Shown here: positions 6,133-13,500 of the stretch, one piece after another
Layout: every line of letters begins with the position of its first letter
How positions within the stretch are numbered: position 1 is the first letter of the stretch
NCBI GenBank assembly: GCA_023390675.1
Contig: JAEWCK010000099.1
Location: 1 to 14,222 of the forward strand
Source of the DNA: Pseudomonadota bacterium
Lineage (GTDB): Bacteria; Pseudomonadota; Alphaproteobacteria; Sphingomonadales; Sphingomonadaceae
Reading direction: 5' to 3'
Length of the DNA: 14,222 nucleotides
Made by a program: the position numbers and the translations under genes
The notes under the pieces: model-generated
What the model saw: only the letters and a program-made list of their open reading frames with translations
Told to the model about the DNA's origin: nothing
Databases searched by the model: none

Positions 6133-6864
6133 TCAGCGGCACACCCGCCACCCCATCTCGCCGCGCGCCGCTTCGTCGAGGTGGAGGTGATCGCGGTGCG
6201 CCGCGTTATAGTCGGGCGAGAGTACCGTCGAGAACAGCCTGCACGCCCCGCCGCGCACCTCGCGCAGGAACGCGGCCTTCTCCCCGCCCTTCGACCAATC
6301 CTCTATCACGCTGACGCTCGTTCCGTCCGCGAAGCGGAAGCCTGCGATGTCCACGGCATCGGCAGTGGCGTGCTCGCTCCAGTCGCCTGCGCTGCGCCCA
6401 TAGATGCGGCGGCACGAATAGCTGCCGAGATGCTCGATCCGCACCACGCGCTGGCCGAAATGCTTCTCGGCGGCGGGCTGGACGACATGCCATTCCCACA
6501 AGGAAAGCGCCGCGGCGACCGGGCACGACACGCCGAGATTGGCCGGATCGAACGCGATCCGCCGCGATCCACCCGCGGCGAAGCGCACGCCATCGGCGTA
6601 GCCGCATTGCTCGCCCTCCTTGCGCGGAGGGAGCATCGTGTAGTTGACGCCAGCGGCGCGGAGCAGCGCGCGGCAGCGCGCGTAGTCGTCGCCGAGTCCC
6701 GCGACCTTGCGCCCGGTGAAGGCGCCGATCGGCTGGCCGAGATCGAGCGCGGTCCAGGGCAGGTCCTCCGGCCGATTGCGCACCAAGGCATAGAGCACGA
6801 ACGCGACGCCGAGCAGCACCGCGAAGATTATGGTGGCAAGAATCGCCTGGCGGATCGCCTTCAC
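6133..6864 (-). CDS. Extensin-family protein (M15-like, membrane-anchored)
   Basis: The product has 243 residues. One N-terminal membrane helix (about residues 8-28) would leave the rest in the periplasm. The body matches the extensin-like C-terminal family, which resembles zinc-dependent M15 D-Ala-D-Ala peptidases. SEHATADAVD supplies H165 and D172 in the SxHxxxxAxD arrangement, and HRDHLHLD near the end supplies H226/H228. Cysteines at 64, 87, 114, 151 and elsewhere suggest disulfides. Peptidoglycan cleavage is plausible but unproven for this family. The start is GTG at 6864, whose last two bases are shared with the TGA of the Nudix gene (GTGA overlap), so the two are probably translated in a coupled way. 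An in-frame opening continues upstream to 7668 but only because it shadows the Nudix gene. Confidence 0.87.
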   Translation of the reverse strand: MKAIRQAILATIIFAVLLGVAFVLYALVRNRPEDLPWTALDLGQPIGAFTGRKVAGLGDDYARCRALLRAAGVNYTMLPPRKEGEQCGYADGVRFAAGGSRRIAFDPANLGVSCPVAAALSLWEWHVVQPAAEKHFGQRVVRIEHLGSYSCRRIYGRSAGDWSEHATADAVDIAGFRFADGTSVSVIEDWSKGGEKAAFLREVRGGACRLFSTVLSPDYNAAHRDHLHLDEAARGEMGWRVCR

Positions 6865-7607
6865 AGGCGGACCGCGTCGGGAAGCGGCTGCGCAGTGACC
6901 GGATAGCCGAGATCGTCGGGGATGCAGAGATATTCGGCGCCGCCGCGCGTCTCTACCCACGGCGTGACCGTGCGGACCTCGTGCGCGCGCGCATCGGCGG
7001 CGGCTTCGTCGAACGAAGCGAAACGCGCGATCCGTTCGAGATTGCGCCGCGTCGGGAAGATGATCCGCACCTCGCCGCGATCGGCCATGTCGAGCACGGC
7101 CTGCGCGCTCGCCCAGAAGACGCGGACATTCTCGTTGCCGTCGACCAGCGGCTCGGCGCCTTGGGGCGCGCGGGCGAGGTAGAAGCGCGTGTCGAACACC
7201 CTGTGATGCACGCCGCGCGGCAGCCAGCGCGCGAACGGAACGAGCGCATCGAGCGCCAGCGCCGCGCCCGCCTCCTCGAGCAGCGCGCCCATCGCCTCGC
7301 CGGCGTAGAGGCGCTCGCGCAAGGCAGGCATCGCGCCGATGGGATCGAGTCCGATCGCGACGCCGGTCTCCTCGATCGTCTCGCGGATCGCGGCGATGCG
7401 CGCGGCGAGATCCTCGGGATCGCCATCGTGGGACGCCGCCAGCGCCACGTCGCCCGGATCGACGCGCCCGCCGGGGAACACCAGCGCTCCACCCGCGAAC
7501 GACATCGCCGCCGCGCGCTCGACCATCAGCAGCTCGGGCGCGCCCGCGCCCAAGCCCTCGCGCATCACGATCACGGTCGCGGCGGGAATCGCTTCGGGCT
7601 CGGCCAT
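6861..7607 (-). CDS. Nudix hydrolase (NUDT19/acyl-CoA diphosphatase-like box)
   Basis: The product has 248 residues and is soluble. The N-terminal strand ATVIVMREG is followed by LMVERAAAMSFAGGALVFPGG and a Nudix box split by an insertion: GGRVDPGD, about 20 residues, then AAIRETIEETGV (REtiEETG is the metal-binding core). This spread-out box is like the NUDT19/CoA-diphosphatase branch rather than MutT. The substrate is a nucleoside diphosphate linked to another moiety, but which one cannot be told. I chose ATG 7607 (MAEPEAIPA) because similarity starts there. A longer form from ATG 7649 would add 14 residues, and that ATG lies inside a REP-like hairpin. Neither start has a clear ribosome binding site. 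The gene is followed by the extensin-family gene with a 4-bp overlap. Confidence 0.87.
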   Translation of the reverse strand: MAEPEAIPAATVIVMREGLGAGAPELLMVERAAAMSFAGGALVFPGGRVDPGDVALAASHDGDPEDLAARIAAIRETIEETGVAIGLDPIGAMPALRERLYAGEAMGALLEEAGAALALDALVPFARWLPRGVHHRVFDTRFYLARAPQGAEPLVDGNENVRVFWASAQAVLDMADRGEVRIIFPTRRNLERIARFASFDEAAADARAHEVRTVTPWVETRGGAEYLCIPDDLGYPVTAQPLPDAVRL

Positions 7608-7643
7608 GTCGCCGCTGTAGTACCGACCGCCTTCGATTTGAAT

Positions 7644-7674
7644 CGTCATGCTGAACTTGTTTCAGCATCCAACT
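7644..7674 (+). repeat. REP-like repeat, copy C of a second inverted pair
   Basis: The unit reads CGTC, then ATGCTGAA-cttgt-TTCAGCAT (7648-7668), then CCAACT. The inverted copy is at 7700-7730. Between them, 7675-7699 is itself palindromic (TCCAC ... GCGATATCGC ... GTGGA), so almost the whole stretch 7644-7730 can fold on itself. I recall this family (gaacttgttTCAG core) as widespread in sphingomonad genomes. Copy C includes a possible ATG for the Nudix gene (7647-7649). Confidence 0.85.
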
Positions 7675-7699
7675 TCCACGAGCGATATCGCCGGTGGAG

Positions 7700-7730
7700 A
7701 GTTGGACCCTGAAACAAGTTCAGGGTGACG
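7700..7730 (-). repeat. REP-like repeat, copy D of a second inverted pair
   Basis: On the - strand this reads CGTC, then ACCCTGAA-cttgt-TTCAGGGT, then CCAACT, the same 31-bp layout as copy C. The two copies differ at two adjacent positions in one arm (TG versus CC) and at the two matching positions in the other arm (CA versus GG), so each hairpin stays perfectly paired. It lies 15 bp after the stop of the gluconolactonase gene and could protect or end the operon transcript. Confidence 0.85.
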
Positions 7731-7745
7731 GAGGGTTTCCTGAAG

Positions 7746-8756
7746 TTACCAGCCCGAAGCCTTGAGCCGCACGCGCGCGATCGTGTCCGCCAAAGTCATG
7801 AACAGCGTCTTGCCGTCCTCGCCGAAGCAGCAATTCGCGATCGGCTTGCCCGTGGCGATCAGGCCGAGCTTCTTGCCTTCGGGCGAGAGGATGTAGATGC
7901 CGCCCGGGCCGCTGGCGAACAGGAATCCGCCGCGCGCCACCTTGAGCCCGTCGGGCAGGCCCGGAAGCTTCTTTGCCGCCTCTTCGGAGAAATCGACGAA
8001 CGGCTCCAGCTCGGTAATGGCAGAACCATCGAGCGCGAGCTCACACGAGAAGATCTTCGGATTGTCGGGGTCGGAATTGCTCACATACAAGTGGCTGCCG
8101 GTGAGGCCGATGCCATTGGGCCGCGAGAGCTTGTTGTCGATCAGGCTGACGTCGCTGCCGTCGGGCCTGACGTGATAGACGCCGTTATAGTCGATCTCCT
8201 TCGCGGGCGACTTGTCGCCGCCCTCCAGCCCATAAGGCGGATCGGTGAAGTAGATGATCCCCTCGAAGCCGATCGCCACGTCATTGGGGCTGTTGAACTT
8301 CTGGTCGAAATATTTGTCGACGATGATCGTTTTCTTCCTGGTCTTCAGGTCGACCCTCGCGATCGCGCGCGTGCCCGAATCGGCCATGATCAGATCGCCA
8401 TTGGCGTCGATCGTAAGCCCGTTCGATCCGCCTTCGCGCACGCCTGCGGGCATCGCTCCGGCAAGCCCCGAAGGACTGAGGAATGGCTTCGCGCCGTCCT
8501 TCTTCGTCCAGCGCCAGGCGATGTTGGCGGGCACGTCCGAGAAGAGCAGATAGCCGCCCTTCTTCACCCAGACCGGCCCTTCGGACCATTTGTAGCCGGT
8601 GGCGATCACTTCGATCGGGCTCGCCGTGTCGATCCACGCATCCAGCCCGGCGTCGAACCTGGTGATGCTCCCCACGGTCTCGCCCTGCGCGATCCCGGGC
8701 ACGAAGGGCAAAGCGGCCATGCCGGCCAGTACGCTGCGGCGCGTCGTCTCGATCAT
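7746..8756 (-). CDS. SMP-30/gluconolactonase family protein, Tat-exported
   Basis: Gluconolactonases open sugar lactones such as glucono-1,5-lactone to the acid (here gluconate). The 336-residue product is a beta-propeller with family hallmarks: KWSEGPVW with metal ligand E59, NSPNDVAIGF followed by IYFTDPPYGL, and SRPNGIGL followed by LYVSNSDPDNP. The Asn and Asp of these motifs are the usual remaining metal ligands. The N-terminus ETTRRSVLAGMAAL (R6-R7) is a twin-arginine type leader with a likely cleavage after IAQG or nearby, so the enzyme should act in the periplasm. The start is ATG 8756 with GGAGG (8762-8766) 5 nt before it; an upstream in-frame ATG at 8804 lies inside the permease gene and is rejected. 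It is the last gene of the sugar operon, 13 nt after the permease. Confidence 0.92.
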   Translation of the reverse strand: MIETTRRSVLAGMAALPFVPGIAQGETVGSITRFDAGLDAWIDTASPIEVIATGYKWSEGPVWVKKGGYLLFSDVPANIAWRWTKKDGAKPFLSPSGLAGAMPAGVREGGSNGLTIDANGDLIMADSGTRAIARVDLKTRKKTIIVDKYFDQKFNSPNDVAIGFEGIIYFTDPPYGLEGGDKSPAKEIDYNGVYHVRPDGSDVSLIDNKLSRPNGIGLTGSHLYVSNSDPDNPKIFSCELALDGSAITELEPFVDFSEEAAKKLPGLPDGLKVARGGFLFASGPGGIYILSPEGKKLGLIATGKPIANCCFGEDGKTLFMTLADTIARVRLKASGW

Positions 8757-8769
8757 TCCATCCTCCCCG

Positions 8770-10116
8770 TCATGCGAAGGGCCAGAGCAGCAGCGCCATC
8801 GCAAAGATCACCCCGCCGGCGATGGTGGCGCAAAGCGTCCAGCTGCGAAAGGTCTGCGCTTCGCTCAAGCCGAGATATTGCTTCACCAGCCAGAAGCCGG
8901 TGTCGTTGACATGGCTCGCGACCGACGCGCCCGCGCCGATCGCCACGGTGACCAACGCGACGCGCGCGGGCGAGAGCGCGGCGGCCGAGATCAGCGGCGA
9001 GGCCAGCCCTGCGGCGGTGACCATTGCCACGGTTGCAGAGCCTTGGGCGATGCGCACGAAGGCGGCGAGCAGGAAAGCGAAGAGCAGCACCGAGACCTGC
9101 GCCGAGGCGACCGCTTCGGTGATCGCCTTCCCTGCCCCGCTCTCGATCAGCACTTCCTTGTACGCCGCGCCCGCGCCAACCACGAGAACCATCAGTCCGG
9201 CGGGGCCGAGTGCGCGAGTCATGATGTCCGAGATCGTGGCGAGCGGCGCCTTGACCCGGAAGCGCAGCCAGATCGCGACCGCGAGCACCGCGAGGATAAG
9301 CGCCGTAAAGGGATGGCCAACGAACGCCAGCGCCGCCTTGAGCGGTCCATCGGCGAGGAACTGGCCTGCGACCGCAGCGAGCAGGATCAGCCCGAGCGGC
9401 ACCAGCATCGCCGCGAGCGCCGGGCCGAAGCCGATCGGCGGCGTCTGCGGCGCGCCTTCGTCGAGCATCGGCGGCGGCGACGTGTCGCCCCAGCCCGGCG
9501 CGCCGTGCGCGAGCCGCGCGAAGATCGGTCCCGCGACGATCGCGGCGGGGATGCCGCAGACCAACCCGTAAAAGGCGAGCAGCCCGTAATCGGTATGGAG
9601 CAGCTCGGCGACCGCGACCGGCCCGGGATGCGGCGGCACCAGCGCGTGCATCGTCAGCAGCCCGGCGAGCAGCGGAATCGCGAAGAATGTCACCCGGCGC
9701 TCGGCGCGCACCGCCAGCGTGGTCAGCAACGGCGCGAGGATGATGAAGGCGACGTCGAAGAAGAGCGGCACGCCGACGATCACGCCGATCGCCGTGAGCG
9801 CCCAGGGGATGCGGCGCTCGCCGAATGCGTCGAGCAGCCGGTGCGCGATCGCGCTGACGCCGCCCGAGGCCTCGAGCAGACCGCCGAGCACGGCACCGAG
9901 GCCGATCACTACCGCGACGAAGCCGAGCGCCTCGCCGGTGCCCTTGCGGATCGCGGCGATCACGTGTTGCGGGTCCCCGCCGAAGGCGAGGCCCGTCAGA
10001 AGCGCGACGAGCAGCAGCGCGACGAAGGGCTGGAGCTTCGCCTTGAGCACCAGCAGGATCACGCCGGCGATGCTGAGCGCGACGATGCCGAGCGTGTGCC
10101 AGGGCTCGACGATCAT
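8770..10116 (-). CDS. GntP-family gluconate:H+ symporter
   Basis: This inner-membrane permease imports gluconate or a related sugar acid with protons. The 448-residue product is hydrophobic almost throughout, with more than ten membrane segments. Family signs are IGLGAVLGGLLEASGG near residue 70, VPLFFDVAFIILAPL near 115, PPHPGPVAVAELL near 150, RIAQGSATVAMVTAAG near 365 and SHVNDTGFWLVKQYLG near 405. The length is typical. The ATG at 10116 overlaps the stop codon of the beta-glucosidase gene (ATGA). Its position between a sugar-oxidising enzyme and a lactonase, both apparently periplasmic, makes gluconate the most likely substrate. GntP relatives also carry other sugar acids, and D-glycerate or idonate cannot be excluded. 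Confidence 0.93.
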   Translation of the reverse strand: MIVEPWHTLGIVALSIAGVILLVLKAKLQPFVALLLVALLTGLAFGGDPQHVIAAIRKGTGEALGFVAVVIGLGAVLGGLLEASGGVSAIAHRLLDAFGERRIPWALTAIGVIVGVPLFFDVAFIILAPLLTTLAVRAERRVTFFAIPLLAGLLTMHALVPPHPGPVAVAELLHTDYGLLAFYGLVCGIPAAIVAGPIFARLAHGAPGWGDTSPPPMLDEGAPQTPPIGFGPALAAMLVPLGLILLAAVAGQFLADGPLKAALAFVGHPFTALILAVLAVAIWLRFRVKAPLATISDIMTRALGPAGLMVLVVGAGAAYKEVLIESGAGKAITEAVASAQVSVLLFAFLLAAFVRIAQGSATVAMVTAAGLASPLISAAALSPARVALVTVAIGAGASVASHVNDTGFWLVKQYLGLSEAQTFRSWTLCATIAGGVIFAMALLLWPFA

Positions 10117-12305
10117 GCGAGCGTCACTCGGGTCTCGATCGACGCGGCGGGGATCGCGCCCTCGCCGCGCCGGGCGACGGTCAGCGTGCCGCGCTGGCGG
10201 ATGTCGGCCGAGGAGGCGCCGGCCATGAGCTCGATCTCCCCCGGCTCGACCAGCCATTTGCCGCCCTGCCAAAAGGCGAACTGCTCCGGCGCGAGCGTGA
10301 AAGTGACGCGGCGCATCTCGCCGGGCTTGAGGCGCAGCCGCACGAAGCCGCGCAGCTCCTGCACCGGCCGCGCGACCGAAGCGACGGGATCGCGGACGTA
10401 GAGCTGGACGACTTCGTCGGCTTCGACTCCACCAGCATTGGTGACCGGCACGGTGACGCGCATCCCCGTCACTTCGAGCGGTCCGTATTCGAAGCGCGAA
10501 TAGCCGAGGCCGTGGCCAAAGGGGAACAGCGCGCCGAGCCCGACGTCGCGATAGCGCGCACTGTCGACGGCGAGGTCGGGATTGGCGGGGCGCCCGGTAT
10601 TGGCGTGCGCATAGGTCATCGGGACCTGACCGGTGACGCGCGGAAAGGCGATCGGCAGCCGTCCGCCGGGCGAGACCCGGCCGGTCAGCACGCCGGCGAT
10701 CGCATTGCCGCTCTCGATGCCGAGGAACCAGGTCTCGAGCACCGCCGGGATACCGGCGAGCGCCTTTTCGAGCGCGAGCGGGCGGCCGTTCATCAGCACC
10801 GCGACGATCGGCTTGCCCGTCGCCTTGATCGCCTCGACCAGGGCGGGCTGATCGCCGGGCAGCCCGAGGTCCGAACGGCTGCGCGCCTCGCCCGACAGGT
10901 CGTAATCCTCGCCGATCGCGAGCAGCACCACGTCTGCGCGCCTCGCGGCTTCGACTGCGGCGGCGATGTCGGTCCCCGGCTGGTATTCGGCGCGGGGCAG
11001 CGCGGCGCGGAGCGTCACGGCGTCCGCCGCCTGTCCGCGCGCGCGCCATGATCCCAGCGTCGAGGAGGCGTCGTCGGCGAGCGCGCCGATCAGCGCGAGC
11101 TTCGCCTCGGGCCTGAGCGGCAGCAGATCGCCTTCGTTGCGAAGCAACACGATCGACTGTTCTGCGAGGTACCGCGCAGTGCCGCGGCTGGGCGTGTCGT
11201 CAGGGTGGCCGATGTCGAACGGATGGTCGAACAGCCCGATCCACGCCTTGGCGGCGAGGATTCGGCGCACCGCCTGGTCGATCAGCGGCAGCAGGTCCGG
11301 CGCGGCCTTGACCGCTTCGGCCAGATGCGCGGCGTAGCTGCCGCTGGCCATGTCCATGTCCACGCCCGCGCGGAGCGCCAGCGCGGCGGCTTCGACCGGG
11401 CTCGCCGCGACGCCGTGATTGACCAGCTCGAGGATCGCGTTCCAGTCGCTGACGATCAGCCCGTCATAGCCCCAGCGCCCGCGCAGCTCGCCGCGGACCA
11501 GCTCGGCATTGGCGGTCATCGGCACGCCGGCAACGTCGTTGAACGCCGTCATGAAGCTCGCCGCACCCGCGCGCATCGCGGCGTGGAAGGGCGGCAGATA
11601 GACTTCGTGGAGCGTACGCTCGGACAAGTCGGCGCTGTCGTAATCGCGCCCGCCCGCCACCGCGCCATAGCCGGCGAAATGCTTGGCGCAGGCCATCACG
11701 CGGCGGCCATGCGCGTCGTCGAGCTGGAAGCCGCGCACCTGTGCCTCGGCGATGCGGCTGCCGAGATACGGATCCTCGCCCGCGCCCTCGACCACCCTGC
11801 CCCAGCGCGCGTCGCGGGCGATGTCGACCATCGGCGCGAAGGTCCAGTGCAGCCCCGCCGCCCAAGCCTCCTCCGCCGCGAGCCGCGCCGCCGCCTCGGC
11901 ATTGCGCGGATCCCAGCTCGCGGCGAGCGCGAGGGGCACGGGCAGGATCGTGCGGTAACCGTGGATCACGTCCATCGCGAAGAGCAGGGGAATACCGAGC
12001 CGCGATTCCTCGATCGCGACGCGCTGCAATTCGCGAAGCTCCTTCGCCCCCGCGACATGGAGGAACGAGCCGACCTCGCCGCGCCGCACGCGATCGAGCA
12101 TCGCCGCGTCGAGCTTCGAATTGAGCGCCTTTTGCCGCCCGCCGGGGATCTGGGTCATCTGCCCCAATTTCTCGGCCAGCGTCATCTTGCCGAGCAGTGC
12201 ACGAATGCGCGGGGCGTGATCCTGCGCCCCCCGCGCGAGTGCGACCGGCGCCCAGGCGCTCGCGGCGAGCAATGCGCCCGCCTTCACCAATTCGCGGCGG
12301 TTCAT
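10113..12305 (-). CDS. GH3 beta-glucosidase, BglX-like, Tat-exported
   Basis: The product has 730 residues and would release glucose from the non-reducing end of beta-glucosides. The domains are a GH3 barrel (about 30-340), an alpha/beta sandwich (about 375-575) and a fibronectin-III-like domain near the end (about 620-710). The nucleophile is expected at D287 in LIVSDWNAI. E473 in LSGEARSRSD is the probable acid/base. KHFAGYGA and GRVVEGAGEDPYL are also typical. The first residues MNRRELVKAGALLAASAW (R3-R4) form a twin-arginine type leader with cleavage probably at ALA near residue 24. The start ATG overlaps the stop of the oxidoreductase gene upstream (ATGA), and the stop overlaps the permease start. 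Some GH3 members use xylosides instead; BglX-like similarity and the gluconate genes favour glucosides. Confidence 0.94.
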   Translation of the reverse strand: MNRRELVKAGALLAASAWAPVALARGAQDHAPRIRALLGKMTLAEKLGQMTQIPGGRQKALNSKLDAAMLDRVRRGEVGSFLHVAGAKELRELQRVAIEESRLGIPLLFAMDVIHGYRTILPVPLALAASWDPRNAEAAARLAAEEAWAAGLHWTFAPMVDIARDARWGRVVEGAGEDPYLGSRIAEAQVRGFQLDDAHGRRVMACAKHFAGYGAVAGGRDYDSADLSERTLHEVYLPPFHAAMRAGAASFMTAFNDVAGVPMTANAELVRGELRGRWGYDGLIVSDWNAILELVNHGVAASPVEAAALALRAGVDMDMASGSYAAHLAEAVKAAPDLLPLIDQAVRRILAAKAWIGLFDHPFDIGHPDDTPSRGTARYLAEQSIVLLRNEGDLLPLRPEAKLALIGALADDASSTLGSWRARGQAADAVTLRAALPRAEYQPGTDIAAAVEAARRADVVLLAIGEDYDLSGEARSRSDLGLPGDQPALVEAIKATGKPIVAVLMNGRPLALEKALAGIPAVLETWFLGIESGNAIAGVLTGRVSPGGRLPIAFPRVTGQVPMTYAHANTGRPANPDLAVDSARYRDVGLGALFPFGHGLGYSRFEYGPLEVTGMRVTVPVTNAGGVEADEVVQLYVRDPVASVARPVQELRGFVRLRLKPGEMRRVTFTLAPEQFAFWQGGKWLVEPGEIELMAGASSADIRQRGTLTVARRGEGAIPAASIETRVTLA

Positions 12306-13399
12306 GCGAGCTTGATCGCCCGGCCCTCGCGCGCCGACCTGTAGATCGCCTCGATCAGCCGCATGTCGCGCAGTCCCTCCTCGCCCGAGGCGCGCAAGGG
12401 AATGCCGGACAGGATGCTCTCGGCCAGATGGTCGAGCTGGCCGACGAACTGGCTTTTAGGCGGCGGGGGCAGCACGATCTGGCTGTTCTTGCCGTTCTGC
12501 CGCGTCCACATCTGATGCCCCTGATAGGGCGTGGCGGGCTCCATCCCGACCCAGCCCCTGGTCCCCGTCACGCGATAGGCGTTGTGCCCCGAGCTGTAGC
12601 TCGACACGCAATCAGCGATCGCGCCGGAGGGGAAGCGCATCTGCCAGTCGATCCGATCCTCGACATTCTTGAAGCGCGGATCGCTCTTGTCGGTCGATTC
12701 CATCGCACTCAGCTCGATCGGCTCCTCGCCCGCCAGATAGCGCGCGGCGTTGAGGCTGTAGATGCCGATGTCCATCAGCGATCCGCCGCCCGAGAACGGA
12801 TGGTCGAGCCGCCACTGGCCGGGCTGGGCGTAGAAGCCGTGCTCGGCGGTGATCAGCGTCGGGCGGCCGACGAACCCCGATTTGACCAGCTCGACTGCGT
12901 GGAGATTGTACTGCTCGAAATGGCAGCGATAGCCGATCATCAGCTTGCGCCCGGCCTTTTTCGCCGCCGCGATCATCGCCTCGCATTCGGCCGAGGAGAT
13001 CGCCATCGGCTTCTCGCACAGCACATGCTTGCCCGCCTGGCTGGCGCGGATCGAATATTCGGCGTGCATCGAATTGGGCAGCACGACATAGACGATGTCG
13101 ATGTCGGGGTTATCGCGGATGCTGTCGTAATTCTGGTAGCTGTATCGGTGCGTCTTCGGGATGCCGTATTCGGCGCCGAATTTCTCGAGCTTCTCCGGCG
13201 TGCCGCTCACCAGCGCCTTGAGCTCGGCGAACTCGCATTCCTTCAATCGCGGCATGATCTGGAGCGTCGCGTAGCTCCCGAGGCCGACGATGGCATAGCC
13301 GAGCTTGCGTTTGCCCTGCGCCCAGGCGGGCAGCGCTCCCGCAATCAGCCCCGCGCCCAGGCCGCCGATCAACTGGCGGCGCGTTCCGATGATGCCCAT
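12302..13399 (-). CDS. Glucose-fructose oxidoreductase-like enzyme (Gfo/Idh/MocA), Tat-exported
   Basis: The product has 365 residues. A twin-arginine leader (GTRRQLIGG, R7-R8; cleavage likely after AWA27) precedes a Rossmann fold (YAIVGLGSYAT, 35-45). SGTPEK (65-70) follows strand 2, with Ser and Lys placed as in NADP-binding relatives. The catalytic CEKP has K130, and MDIGIYSLN carries D210 and Y214. LPNSMHAE, LMIGYRCHFE and GEEGLRDMRLIEAIY closely follow Zymomonas glucose-fructose oxidoreductase as I remember it. That enzyme is exported by Tat with NADP already bound and converts glucose to gluconolactone. Here the mature protein would start about six residues before strand 1, so the arm that clamps NADP in Zymomonas seems absent. 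The start has AGGGA (13406-13410) 6 nt upstream. It is the first gene of the four-gene operon. Other sugars are possible substrates. Confidence 0.9.
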   Translation of the reverse strand: MGIIGTRRQLIGGLGAGLIAGALPAWAQGKRKLGYAIVGLGSYATLQIMPRLKECEFAELKALVSGTPEKLEKFGAEYGIPKTHRYSYQNYDSIRDNPDIDIVYVVLPNSMHAEYSIRASQAGKHVLCEKPMAISSAECEAMIAAAKKAGRKLMIGYRCHFEQYNLHAVELVKSGFVGRPTLITAEHGFYAQPGQWRLDHPFSGGGSLMDIGIYSLNAARYLAGEEPIELSAMESTDKSDPRFKNVEDRIDWQMRFPSGAIADCVSSYSSGHNAYRVTGTRGWVGMEPATPYQGHQMWTRQNGKNSQIVLPPPPKSQFVGQLDHLAESILSGIPLRASGEEGLRDMRLIEAIYRSAREGRAIKLA

Positions 13400-13463
13400 G
13401 CTGGATCCCTTCTCCCAAAGGCCCTGCCCAGCTGCAGCGCCGGCCTGTCCCGGCCAGTCGCAT

Positions 13464-13477
13464 TGACAACGCTATCA
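13464..13477. promoter_or_regulatory. Candidate LacI-family operator upstream of the sugar operon
   Basis: TGACAACGCTATCA is a 14-bp near-palindrome centred on CG. Compared with its reverse complement it matches at 10 of 14 positions, and every mismatch is a transition, giving TGAYARCGYTRTCA. This is the general form of LacI-family operators with a central CG. It lies 64 bp upstream of the oxidoreductase start codon and 23 bp after the end of the sensor-kinase gene, where a promoter for the operon must be. I see no convincing -35/-10 pair around it. No LacI-type gene is in the window. Confidence 0.5.
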
Positions 13478-13500
13478 GCAATCGGGGACGGCGGCTAGCC

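Noticed and set aside
7608..7668. Upstream extension of the long - strand frame that covers the extensin-family and Nudix genes
   Set aside because: In the extensin frame this is a shadow of the Nudix gene. The real start is the GTG at 6864 in a GTGA overlap.
8599..10401. 600-codon open frame on the + strand across the permease and lactonase genes
   Set aside because: Its translation is low-complexity, rich in R, E, H and D, with no fold or motif. It lies antisense to two clearly recognised genes and arises from high GC at third positions.
13439..13454. GCCGG-N6-CCGGC hairpin after the histidine kinase gene as a terminator
   Set aside because: The stem is only five pairs, it has no T-tract, and it lies beyond the putative operator; too weak to call.
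12197..13498. 433-codon open frame on the + strand opposite the oxidoreductase gene
   Set aside because: It has the same shadow character as other antisense frames. The opposite strand has an unmistakable Gfo/Idh/MocA protein.
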